From contig CALNAU010000125.1 in NCBI GenBank assembly GCA_937874275.1, positions 1-6,488 on the forward strand: a stretch of 6,488 bases of DNA, read 5' to 3'. Made by a program: the position numbers and the translations under genes. This document shows, piece by piece, positions 1 through 5,268 of this stretch. Each line of letters starts with the position of its first letter. The first letter of the stretch is position 1. Source of the stretch: an uncultured Clostridia bacterium (GTDB lineage Bacteria; Bacillota; Clostridia; Christensenellales; Aristaeellaceae). The notes beneath the pieces were generated by a model. It was not told the origin of the DNA. It did no database searches and saw only the letters and a program-made list of their open reading frames with translations.

Positions 1-174
1 TATTCCATCGGCATGACGCTGCCGGAGCTGCAGCAGGTATTCATTGCGCACGGCGCGGTGACCGCCATGAACCTGGACGGCGGCGGCTCCACCGAGATGT
101 GGTTCCAGGGACAGACCATCAACCGCCCGTTCTCCGGCCGAAGGGATATTTCGGACATCATCTACTTCAAGTAA
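1..174 (+). CDS. Phosphodiester glycosidase family protein (NAGPA-like), C-terminal fragment
   Basis: This is the last 57 codons of a gene that begins before the window; frame 1 is open from base 1 to the TAA at 172-174. The fragment carries the family hallmark MNLDGGGSTEMW (residues 23-34 of the fragment), followed by NRPFSGRRDISDIIYFK, which matches the usual end of the phosphodiester glycosidase (NAGPA, formerly DUF2233) domain. Members of this family are related to the uncovering enzyme that removes GlcNAc from GlcNAc-1-phosphodiesters. In bacteria they are usually exported or membrane-anchored proteins linked to cell-surface or extracellular polysaccharide, and most have no assigned substrate. 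The N-terminus, and so any signal peptide or membrane anchor, lies outside the window. The gene converges on the minus-strand operon and is probably functionally separate from it. The family call is good; the specific function is unknown. Confidence 0.85.
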   Translation, partial: YSIGMTLPELQQVFIAHGAVTAMNLDGGGSTEMWFQGQTINRPFSGRRDISDIIYFK

Positions 175-194
175 TGGTCGGATAATAGCCACGC

Positions 195-229
195 AAAAGC
201 CTCCGCGCAGATACATCGCGGAGGCTTTT
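195..229. terminator. Bidirectional rho-independent terminator between converging genes
   Basis: A perfect 13-bp inverted repeat, AAAAGCCTCCGCG (195-207) and CGCGGAGGCTTTT (217-229), surrounds a 9-base loop. The GC-rich stem is followed by a T run on the plus strand and, by symmetry, also on the minus strand. It lies 20 bases after the TAA of the plus-strand glycosidase gene and 17 bases after the TGA of the minus-strand lyase gene, so it can end both transcripts. Confidence 0.9.
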
Positions 230-246
230 CGCATGGGTAGGTTGCG

Positions 247-1185
247 TCAGGCTTGGCCCAAGAGGTACTTTTGCTCAGCCTCTCGGATAAGCTTTTCACA
301 GGCGTCAACCTGCTTCATATCATCCTTGGTGAGCGGTGCCAGCGGCGCGCGCACAGAACCGCAGTGCACGCCCTTGCGGCGCAGCAGCTCCTTGATGACG
401 GCGTACATGTTGCCATGGCAGCTGCACAGCGCTTCGATGATGGCGCAGATGGTAAATTGCAACGCCTGCGCCTGTTCAAAGGCACCGCTTGCCACCAGTT
501 CGTCGGCTTTCAGGTACAGGCCGGGCATGGCCGCGTAGGTGCCGCCGATGCCACCGATGGCGCCCATCAGCCGGCCGGCGACAAACTGCTCGTCCGGGCC
601 GTTGAACACGCTGATGCGCCCCTCACCGGTGGCGACAAACTGCTGGATGTCCTGCACGGGCATGGAGGAATTCTTTACTGCCTTCACGCGGGGGTTTTTC
701 ATCATCTCGCGCAGCAGCGGCAGCGTCAGCGCCACACCGGCCAGCTGGGGAATGTTGTAGATGATAAAGTCCGTGTTGGGCGCGGCCGATGAGATGTCAT
801 TCCAATACTTGGCGATGGCATGCTCGGGCAGGCGGAAATAAATGGGCGGAATGGCTGCGATGGCATCCACGCCCAGCCGCTCCGCGTGGCGGGCCAGCTC
901 CATGGAATCCTTGGTGTTATTGGCGGCTACGTGGGCGATGATGGTCATCTTGCCGCCAACCGCCTCCATCACGCTCTCCAGAATGCGCTTGCGCTCATCC
1001 ACGCTCAGGTAGATGCATTCGCCCGAGGAGCCGTTGACATACAGCCCCTGAACGCCCTGCGCTAGCAGGTGCCTGGCTAGCGCCTGCGTGCGGCTCTGGG
1101 ATACCTCGCCCACATCATCATAGCAGGCATAAAAGGCGGGAATGACCCCCTGGTAGCGTGTGTCGTGCTTGTTCATTGTTCGCAT
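247..1185 (-). CDS. nanA: N-acetylneuraminate lyase-like class I aldolase (DHDPS/NAL family)
   Basis: A full-length TIM-barrel aldolase of the dihydrodipicolinate synthase/N-acetylneuraminate lyase family (312 aa; relatives are about 290-310). The likely reaction is Neu5Ac to ManNAc plus pyruvate in the cytoplasm, through a Schiff base. Aligned from memory with E. coli NanA, it has the carboxylate-binding GSSGE (52-56), Tyr116 (Tyr110 in NanA), the catalytic Tyr143 in YNIPQLAGV, the Schiff-base Lys171 in VKAVKNSS, and NGPDE (195-199) matching NGYDE. The YNIP and GxDE motifs favour NAL over DapA. Gly215 replaces the Ser208 of NanA, which contacts the sugar side chain, so the exact substrate could differ. 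It is last in the importer operon, 35 bases after the second permease. The start is uncertain: GAAAGGA (1188-1194) lies only 2 bases before ATG 1185 but 11 before in-frame ATG 1176, which is at least as plausible and gives 309 aa. Another 2-keto-sugar aldolase cannot be excluded. Confidence 0.85.
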   Translation of the reverse strand: MRTMNKHDTRYQGVIPAFYACYDDVGEVSQSRTQALARHLLAQGVQGLYVNGSSGECIYLSVDERKRILESVMEAVGGKMTIIAHVAANNTKDSMELARHAERLGVDAIAAIPPIYFRLPEHAIAKYWNDISSAAPNTDFIIYNIPQLAGVALTLPLLREMMKNPRVKAVKNSSMPVQDIQQFVATGEGRISVFNGPDEQFVAGRLMGAIGGIGGTYAAMPGLYLKADELVASGAFEQAQALQFTICAIIEALCSCHGNMYAVIKELLRRKGVHCGSVRAPLAPLTKDDMKQVDACEKLIREAEQKYLLGQA

Positions 1186-1220
1186 AGTCCTTTCTATCTA
1201 CCGGGCGATACCGTCCGGTA

Positions 1221-2054
1221 TTATCCCTTCACGGCGCCCATGGTGATGCCCCGCGTGAAGAAGCGCTGGAACATCAGGAACACAACCACAATCGGGATGG
1301 CGGCCAGCGCCGCGCCGGCCATGATGAGGCCAAAGTCGTTGGACATCTCGTCCTGCAGCTTGGCGATACCCACCGAAATGGTGAAGGTGCGCCGGGTGTT
1401 AAGCATCAACAGCTGCATGAAATAATCGTTCCAGGCGGAGATGAAGGTGAAGATGGCCAGGGCGCCGATGCCCGGGGCCACCATCGGCAGCACAATCTGG
1501 ATAAACGTCTGTACCTCGCCCGCGCCGTCAATGCGCGTGGCCTCCAGGATGGAACCCGGAATGTTTTCAGAGAACTGCTTCATCAGAAACACGCCAAACG
1601 GCCAGCCCACCGTGGGGAAAATAACCGCCCACAGGGTGTTGTGCAGGTTGAGGAAGCTCATCTCCTTGACCAGCGGAATCAAAATCACCTGCTTGGGCAG
1701 CGCCATGGCCATGATGAAGATGGAGAAGATAAGCGCGCGGCCGGCAAAGCGTTTTTTGGCGATGGCGTAGCCCGCCATGGTTGCCGTGATGCAGGTAAGC
1801 AGCATCGCCATGCCGCAGATAAAGATGGTGTTCAGCAGCCAACTGATGGCAGGGCGCTCAAACAGGCGCTGGTAGTTGTCCATCGTCGGGTTGGTGGGAA
1901 ACCAGACCGGCACGGCGGAGTTGACCGCCTGCACATCCTTGAACGAGCCTGTGATAATCCAGTACAGCGGGAATGTAAAGAACACCACCAGCGCCAGCAG
2001 CATCATCACGGCAAACACGCGGTAGGGGGTCACTTTTTGTACACTGGTTTGCAT
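1221..2054 (-). CDS. Carbohydrate ABC transporter permease, MalG type (CUT1)
   Basis: Second permease subunit of a CUT1 binding-protein-dependent sugar importer in the cytoplasmic membrane. The 277-aa product has the usual MalG-family length, with about six hydrophobic segments near residues 12-33, 72-96, 107-128, 141-160, 192-214 and 241-263. The EAA loop that docks the ATPase is clear at about 171-197 (EATRIDGAGEVQTF, ending LPMVAPG). The C-terminal FTRGITMGAVKG is typical of the family, whose members often end in GxxxGAVKG. The frame is open upstream to 2147, but ATG 2054 is the real start: AGGAGG (2061-2066) lies 6 bases before it, whereas the longer version would overlap the upstream gene and add a non-homologous arginine- and serine-rich stretch. 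The ribosome binding site overlaps the upstream permease's stop, which suggests translational coupling. The substrate cannot be read from the permease; the lyase and epimerase suggest sialic acid or an amino sugar. Confidence 0.93.
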   Translation of the reverse strand: MQTSVQKVTPYRVFAVMMLLALVVFFTFPLYWIITGSFKDVQAVNSAVPVWFPTNPTMDNYQRLFERPAISWLLNTIFICGMAMLLTCITATMAGYAIAKKRFAGRALIFSIFIMAMALPKQVILIPLVKEMSFLNLHNTLWAVIFPTVGWPFGVFLMKQFSENIPGSILEATRIDGAGEVQTFIQIVLPMVAPGIGALAIFTFISAWNDYFMQLLMLNTRRTFTISVGIAKLQDEMSNDFGLIMAGAALAAIPIVVVFLMFQRFFTRGITMGAVKG

Positions 2055-2060
2055 GATTTC

Positions 2061-2066
2061 CCTCCT
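2061..2066 (-). promoter_or_regulatory. Ribosome binding site that fixes the MalG-type permease start
   Basis: The minus strand reads AGGAGG, 6 bases before ATG 2054. The site shares bases 2065-2066 with the TAG stop (2067-2065) of the upstream permease gene, so a ribosome finishing the first permease is placed to start the second. Confidence 0.85.
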
Positions 2067-2967
2067 ACTCGTTCTCGGTTCTGGCGATGCGGAACTGGAT
2101 GAAGCTGAACACCGCGATGAGCAGCGCAAGCAGGATACCCATGGCATTGCCGTAGCCGTATTCGTTGAGCTTGTACGCGTGGTAGTAGATGTTGTACATG
2201 ATGGTATTGGTGGCGTTGTTGGGGCCGCCGCTGGTCAACAGCTGAATCAGCGCAAAGCACTGGAAGGAGTTGATGGTGGTGATGACCAGGATGTACAGCG
2301 TGGTGGGCATAATCTGCGGCCACTTGATTTTCCAGAACACCTGCAAGTGGTTGGCGCCGTCCACCTCGCCCGCCTCTACCAGGGAGGGATCCACATTGGC
2401 CAGGGCCGATATATACAGTACAATGGGCTGGCCGATGGAGGTGGTAAACAGGATGGTGATGATGCACCAAAGGGCGGTGGCCGGGTTGCCAAGCCAGTTG
2501 ACGTTGTTGGCGATGATGCCCACATTTTTCAACACATAGTTGAGCAGGCCATAGTAGTTGTTGAACATCCACTTCCACACCACCGTCACGGCCACGGTGC
2601 CGGTGACGATGGGCAGATAGAACACGATGCGGAAGAAGGAGGAGGATACGTTGTTCATCTTATACACAACGGACGCCACCCATAGCGAGAAGGCGGTGAC
2701 CGCAGGCACTGAGACCAGCACGATAATCAGCGTGTTCAGCGTGGATTTTTGAAACACCGGGTCGTTGAACGCGCGGATGTAGTTGGTCAGCCCGACGAAG
2801 TCAAACTCCGTCATGGAGTAGTTGGTGAAACTGGTGACCAGCGCCATGCCCATGGGAAAGATGACGAAGCCAAGGAAAAACAGCAGGCTGGGCAGCATGA
2901 AGGCATAGCCGACCAGATTCTCCCGCCTGCGGCGCTCCTTTGCCTGACGGGTCAGTGTGTATTGCAT
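2065..2967 (-). CDS. Carbohydrate ABC transporter permease, MalF/UgpA type (CUT1)
   Basis: First permease subunit of the importer, 300 aa. A basic cytoplasmic N-terminus (RQAKERRRREN, 7-17) precedes the first membrane segment (about 20-45, YAFMLPSLLFFLGFVIFP, typical of MalF/UgpA-type permeases). Further hydrophobic segments lie near 79-101, 112-133, 164-187, 223-243 and 273-293. The EAA loop is at about 196-222 (LVEAGEVDGANHLQVFWKI, then WPQIMP), and LLTSGGPNNATNTIMYNIYYHAY (about 243-265) is the usual family segment before the last helix. ATG 2967 is chosen because AAGGAGG (2974-2980) lies 6 bases before it; the upstream in-frame ATG at 3021 falls inside the 2985-3026 hairpin and is rejected. 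It pairs with the MalG-type permease immediately downstream, separated by 10 bases, and follows the binding-protein gene. No ATPase gene is visible, as is common for CUT1 systems that use a shared MsmX/MsmK. Confidence 0.94.
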   Translation of the reverse strand: MQYTLTRQAKERRRRENLVGYAFMLPSLLFFLGFVIFPMGMALVTSFTNYSMTEFDFVGLTNYIRAFNDPVFQKSTLNTLIIVLVSVPAVTAFSLWVASVVYKMNNVSSSFFRIVFYLPIVTGTVAVTVVWKWMFNNYYGLLNYVLKNVGIIANNVNWLGNPATALWCIITILFTTSIGQPIVLYISALANVDPSLVEAGEVDGANHLQVFWKIKWPQIMPTTLYILVITTINSFQCFALIQLLTSGGPNNATNTIMYNIYYHAYKLNEYGYGNAMGILLALLIAVFSFIQFRIARTENE

Positions 2968-2973
2968 ATCGTG

Positions 2974-2980
2974 CCTCCTT
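2974..2980 (-). promoter_or_regulatory. Ribosome binding site that fixes the MalF-type permease start
   Basis: The minus strand reads AAGGAGG with 6 bases to ATG 2967. It begins 4 bases after the 2985-3026 hairpin, so that hairpin leaves it unpaired. This supports the 300-aa start over the longer reading that begins at 3021. Confidence 0.85.
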
Positions 2981-2984
2981 CCAA

Positions 2985-3026
2985 GAAAAATGTGCTCCCG
3001 CCGCGCGGGCAAGGAGCACATTTTTC
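2985..3026 (-). terminator. Intra-operon hairpin, probable partial terminator or mRNA stabiliser
   Basis: A perfect 14-bp inverted repeat, GAAAAATGTGCTCC (2985-2998) and GGAGCACATTTTTC (3013-3026), encloses a 14-base GC-rich loop that can pair further with itself. On the minus strand it begins 13 bases after the binding-protein TAA and finishes in a T run just before the permease ribosome binding site. A hairpin in this place commonly yields more binding protein than permease, by partial termination or by protecting the 3' end of the upstream message. Which of these applies cannot be told from sequence. There is no sign of a new promoter between it and the permease gene. Confidence 0.75.
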
Positions 3027-3039
3027 AGTCGCTTAGGGT

Positions 3040-4311
3040 TTACTTCGCGTTGGCGTTGTTCACATAGGTTTCAACTTCGGTCTTCACATCGCCGCCCGCA
3101 AAGATGCGCTGCAGCATGTTCCACCACTCGGTGCGCTGAACGGCCCAGTTGGGGGTGACATTGTAGTAGTCGCCCAGGTAAGGCATGAACACCAGGAAGC
3201 CCTTGAAGCTTTCCTTCTCGGTGCCGGTGTAGATATCGCCAAAGGAGGCGCGGACCGGGAAGAAGCCGGTGGCGTAGACAGACTTGGGGCCCTGCACGGG
3301 ATCATCGGCCACAAACTTGATGAATTCCTTGGCAGCGGCTGCCTTGGCTTCGTCCTTGTTGTCAAAGATGCCGAAGCCTCAGATGCCGCCGGCCAGCTCG
3401 GGCACGCCGTCATCGCTGGGGAACGCCATCGCAAAGGGCTTGAAGTTGACGGAGGAGGCATAGTTGGACGCGTTGGAGGCATTCCAGGCGAAGGACATCG
3501 CGAAGGTGCCGTTGGCGAACATCTGCAGCTCGTCAGAGGCAACGATGGCGGCGTCGGCATTCAGGGTGCCTTCGTTGACCATGTCCTGCAGCTTCTGCAG
3601 GCCCTTGATGCCCGCTTCGCTGTTCATGGTGTACTGGGTGTGCTCGGGATCGGTGAAGCTGGCGGAATATAGGTTCATCGCCAGGGCACGGGTGCCCTGA
3701 TCGCCGCCCTGGCCACCGCAATACACAACGCCGGTTACCGGCACGCCGCTGTCCTTGAGGGCTTTCATGGCCTTCTCAAAGTTCTCGGTCGTCCAGGTGC
3801 GGGTTTCCTGATCCAGGTACTGCAGGGCATCGGCCTTCTCAAACAGGTCATAGTTGATGGCCATGCAGTGGGTGGTCATGCACAGGGGATACTCGTAGTA
3901 GTTGCCATCCGGGCTCTTGCAGGCGGAGACAACGGCTTCGCTGACGGCGGAGATATCCTTGAGGGCTTCTTCCGTCCACAGGTCGTTCAGGGGCAACATT
4001 TTGCCCTTGGCGCCCCAGTTGCTCACCAGGCGCTCGGGACCTTCCATGATGATGTCGGGGGTGGTGCCCGCCTCAATGGCGGTGGTCACCTGGTCGTCGC
4101 CCGACTGGTAGTCCAGATACTCCACTTGCACGGAGATGTTGGGGTGCTTCTCGTTGAACGCAGCGATAATCTCATCCACGGACTCGGATTTGCCCCAGCC
4201 GCCGATTGGGTAGGTCCACATCGTAATGCTGACTTTTTCCTCAGCAGCCGCGATGCCGGCCAGCGACAGCAGCATCATCGCCGCCAACGCCAAAGCCATC
4301 AGTTTCTTCAT
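3040..4311 (-). pseudogene. Extracellular sugar-binding protein (family 1) of the CUT1 importer, interrupted by one in-frame TGA
   Basis: Substrate-binding protein that would capture the sugar outside the cell and deliver it to the two permeases. The reading frame is continuous over 423 codons except for TGA at codon 311 (3379-3381). Codons before and after belong to the same frame and protein, so this is a nonsense change and not a frameshift. Residues 1-23 form a Sec signal peptide (MKK, hydrophobic core, then AAA before EE) with no lipobox cysteine. The mature start KVSITMWTYP and later AFNEKHPNISVQVEYL, TTPDIIMEGPE and NGTFAMSFAW are typical of bacterial solute-binding family 1. After the stop, GFGIFDNKDEAKAAAAKEFIKFV resembles the usual C-lobe segment; relatives often have GGW before GFGIF, so TGG to TGA is the simplest origin. 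As written, the product stops at 310 aa and loses about 112 C-terminal residues. ATG 4311 is set by AAGGAGG (4319-4325), 7 bases upstream. Sequencing error, true loss and readthrough are all open. Confidence 0.85.
3379..3381 (-). other. In-frame TGA codon inside the binding-protein gene
   Basis: The minus strand reads GGC GGC ATC TGA GGC TTC GGC, giving LAGGI-stop-GFGIF. It is the only internal stop in any of the major genes here. The lyase (247-249) and the epimerase (6481-6483) end at TGA at sensible family lengths, and tryptophan elsewhere in this gene is TGG, so a general reassignment of TGA is unlikely. Confidence 0.9.
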
Positions 4312-4318
4312 GGGGATA

Positions 4319-4325
4319 CCTCCTT
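4319..4325 (-). promoter_or_regulatory. Ribosome binding site that fixes the binding-protein start
   Basis: The minus strand reads AAGGAGG, 7 bases before ATG 4311. It selects the MKKLMALALA signal peptide start over the in-frame ATG 21 bases upstream, which would place an acidic MYEGGIP ahead of the signal peptide. Confidence 0.85.
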
Positions 4326-4353
4326 CATACAATTGCTATCCTGTGCGGATTGC

Positions 4354-4363
4354 TTTGCGCAAA
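4354..4363. promoter_or_regulatory. TTTGCGCAAA palindrome at the transcription start of the importer operon
   Basis: A perfect 10-bp palindrome whose last base is also the last base of the -10 hexamer (4363-4368) of the minus-strand promoter, so it covers the expected start of transcription. It contains the TGCG/CGCA core also found in the inverted repeat of the regulator's own promoter. It is a candidate operator half or whole site for the adjacent GntR-family protein; chance occurrence is possible for a repeat this short. Confidence 0.35.
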
Positions 4364-4391
4364 TCCTATCGCATTCATCCTACAATGTCAA
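4363..4391 (-). promoter_or_regulatory. Sigma-A type promoter of the binding protein-permease-lyase operon
   Basis: On the minus strand a perfect -35 TTGACA (4391-4386) is followed by a 17-base spacer and TAGGAT (4368-4363) as -10, which matches TATAAT at four of six positions. Upstream of the -35 lie A- and T-rich tracts (about 4396-4420) that resemble an UP element. Predicted transcription starts near 4356, giving a leader of about 45 bases to ATG 4311. The -10 hexamer is repeated at 4382-4377, and each copy is followed within a few bases by TGCG. Confidence 0.7.
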
Positions 4392-4472
4392 GCGGTTTTT
4401 TTGATATTTTGGAATAAAACAAACAACTTGTGCCCAAAACCACATCTATCATACTACAAAGATTATTTGGAA

Positions 4473-4491
4473 GGGTGGACAAACTCCGCCC
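4473..4491. repeat. Imperfect inverted repeat in the divergent intergenic region
   Basis: GGGTGG (4473-4478) and CCGCCC (4486-4491) form five Watson-Crick pairs and one G-T pair around a 7-base centre. It lies upstream of both promoters, about 20 bases before the -35 of the regulator gene. It could be a protein-binding site, but it is short and imperfect and matches no operator I can name. Confidence 0.25.
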
Positions 4492-4509
4492 GGCGCACTG
4501 AACAAGTGG

Positions 4510-4538
4510 TTGACAAATATGCGTTCTGCGCATATAAA
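4510..4538 (+). promoter_or_regulatory. Consensus sigma-A promoter of the regulator-epimerase transcript
   Basis: A perfect -35 TTGACA (4510-4515), a 17-base spacer and TATAAA (4533-4538) as -10, one base from consensus. Predicted start is near 4545, leaving a leader of about 20 bases that holds AGGAG (4555-4559), 6 bases before the regulator ATG. A promoter this strong for a regulator implies that it is repressed under some condition. Confidence 0.85.
4517..4535. promoter_or_regulatory. Candidate operator: 7-bp inverted repeat between -35 and -10 of the regulator promoter
   Basis: ATATGCG (4517-4523) and CGCATAT (4529-4535) form a perfect inverted repeat with a 5-base centre. It fills most of the promoter spacer and overlaps the first three bases of the -10. 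A dimeric GntR/FadR-type protein bound here would block RNA polymerase, so negative autoregulation is the natural reading. It does not match the TGGTNNNACCA operator of FadR itself. Binding is inferred from position and symmetry only. Confidence 0.55.
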
Positions 4539-4565
4539 TGAATAGATGATATATAGGAGAATGAC

Positions 4566-5258
4566 ATGAATAAGCGAACCGGTGAAAAGCTCTATGCACA
4601 GGTGTTCCGACAGATTCGGTCCTACATTATTCAGCGCAACCTACAGCCGGGCGATTTGCTGCCCACCGAGCAGGCGCTGGTGAAGATGCTGGGCGTCAGC
4701 CGCAATGTGCTGCGCGAAGCCATCAAATCCATGGAAATCATGGGCATGGTATCGGCACAGCCGGGGCGGGGCACGGTGCTGAAGGAGTTTAACCTTGACT
4801 TTGTATTCCAAAATGTGGTCTTCGCAGCCATTGGCGATGAAGACCCGACCATCGCCGACATGCTGGAGATCCGCAAGCGCCTGGAGCTGAGCTTCATGCG
4901 CAAGGCGTATGACACCCTGCTGGATGAAGACATCGCCCACCTGCGCGCCATCATGCAGGATATCAAGGCCCAGTGGGAATTGCGTCGCCTGTTTCATGCC
5001 AACGACCGGGCGTTTCACATGACCATCTTCTCCCGCGTGGGCAACCGCACCCTGACCTCGCTGATGGAGGCGATATGGGACGTGGACGCCAACTTCAAGA
5101 CGGAGGAGAAGTTCAAGCACCTGGACGATACCATCGTCAAGCATGAGAACATCGTGCGGGCGCTGGAGGTGCGCAACCAGGAGGCCTTTGAGGCCGCTAT
5201 GTTGGCGCACTTCGCCTCGGGCAAGTATACCAGGCTCGACAGCTTTGCCGAGTATTAA
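4566..5258 (+). CDS. GntR-family transcriptional regulator, FadR subfamily (FCD domain)
   Basis: A 230-aa regulator with an N-terminal winged helix-turn-helix (about residues 8-73) showing the GntR signature LPTEQALVKMLGVSRNVLREAI (32-53) and the wing QPGRGTVL (65-72). The C-terminal part (about 95-220) is an all-helical FCD ligand-binding domain. Residues expected to bind a metal are present: Asp147 and His151 in NDRAFH, His193 in KHENIV and His215 in LAHF. The effector is probably a small acid or sugar from the pathway it controls, but cannot be named. ATG 4566 follows AGGAG by 6 bases. The gene is divergent from the importer-lyase operon and 10 bases upstream of the epimerase, so it is well placed to control both, and a perfect inverted repeat sits in its own promoter. 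E. coli NanR is also a FadR-subfamily protein that controls sialic acid genes, but I see no clear copy of NanR's GGTATA repeats here, so orthology is not claimed. Confidence 0.92.
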   Translation: MNKRTGEKLYAQVFRQIRSYIIQRNLQPGDLLPTEQALVKMLGVSRNVLREAIKSMEIMGMVSAQPGRGTVLKEFNLDFVFQNVVFAAIGDEDPTIADMLEIRKRLELSFMRKAYDTLLDEDIAHLRAIMQDIKAQWELRRLFHANDRAFHMTIFSRVGNRTLTSLMEAIWDVDANFKTEEKFKHLDDTIVKHENIVRALEVRNQEAFEAAMLAHFASGKYTRLDSFAEY

Positions 5259-5262
5259 GGAG
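5257..5262 (+). promoter_or_regulatory. Ribosome binding site of the epimerase gene, overlapping the regulator stop
   Basis: AAGGAG lies 6 bases before ATG 5269 and its first two bases are the end of the regulator's TAA (5256-5258). It fixes the epimerase start and indicates that the two genes share a transcript with likely coupled translation. Confidence 0.85.
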
Positions 5263-5268
5263 AAAGCG

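Noticed and set aside
1199..1220. TACCGG/CCGGTA hairpin between the MalG-type permease and the lyase gene
   Set aside because: The stem is only 6 bp with a 10-base loop and no T run, and competing pairings exist. It is too weak to call a terminator or regulator, though it might slightly affect lyase translation.
3379..3381. Genetic code with TGA as Trp or Gly
   Set aside because: The lyase and epimerase end at TGA at normal family lengths, Trp is written TGG throughout, and no other gene has an internal TGA.
4314..4341. GGATA/TATCC stem around the binding-protein ribosome binding site
   Set aside because: It has five base pairs with an 18-base loop, leaves the ribosome binding site unpaired, and shows no alternative fold that would suggest a riboswitch.
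4386..4400. Possible catabolite repression (cre) site at TGTCAAGCGG
   Set aside because: It overlaps the -35 region, a plausible place, but misses key positions of the cre consensus and lacks its symmetry.
4561..4569. Two-codon upstream ORF ATG ACA TGA overlapping the regulator start
   Set aside because: Its ATG lies 1 base after AGGAG, too close for initiation, while ATG 4566 has the proper 6-base spacing.
5143..5268. Upstream extension of the epimerase to 446 residues
   Set aside because: The extra 42 residues overlap the regulator gene in another frame and are arginine- and cysteine-rich, unlike the family. ATG 5269 has its own AAGGAG site.
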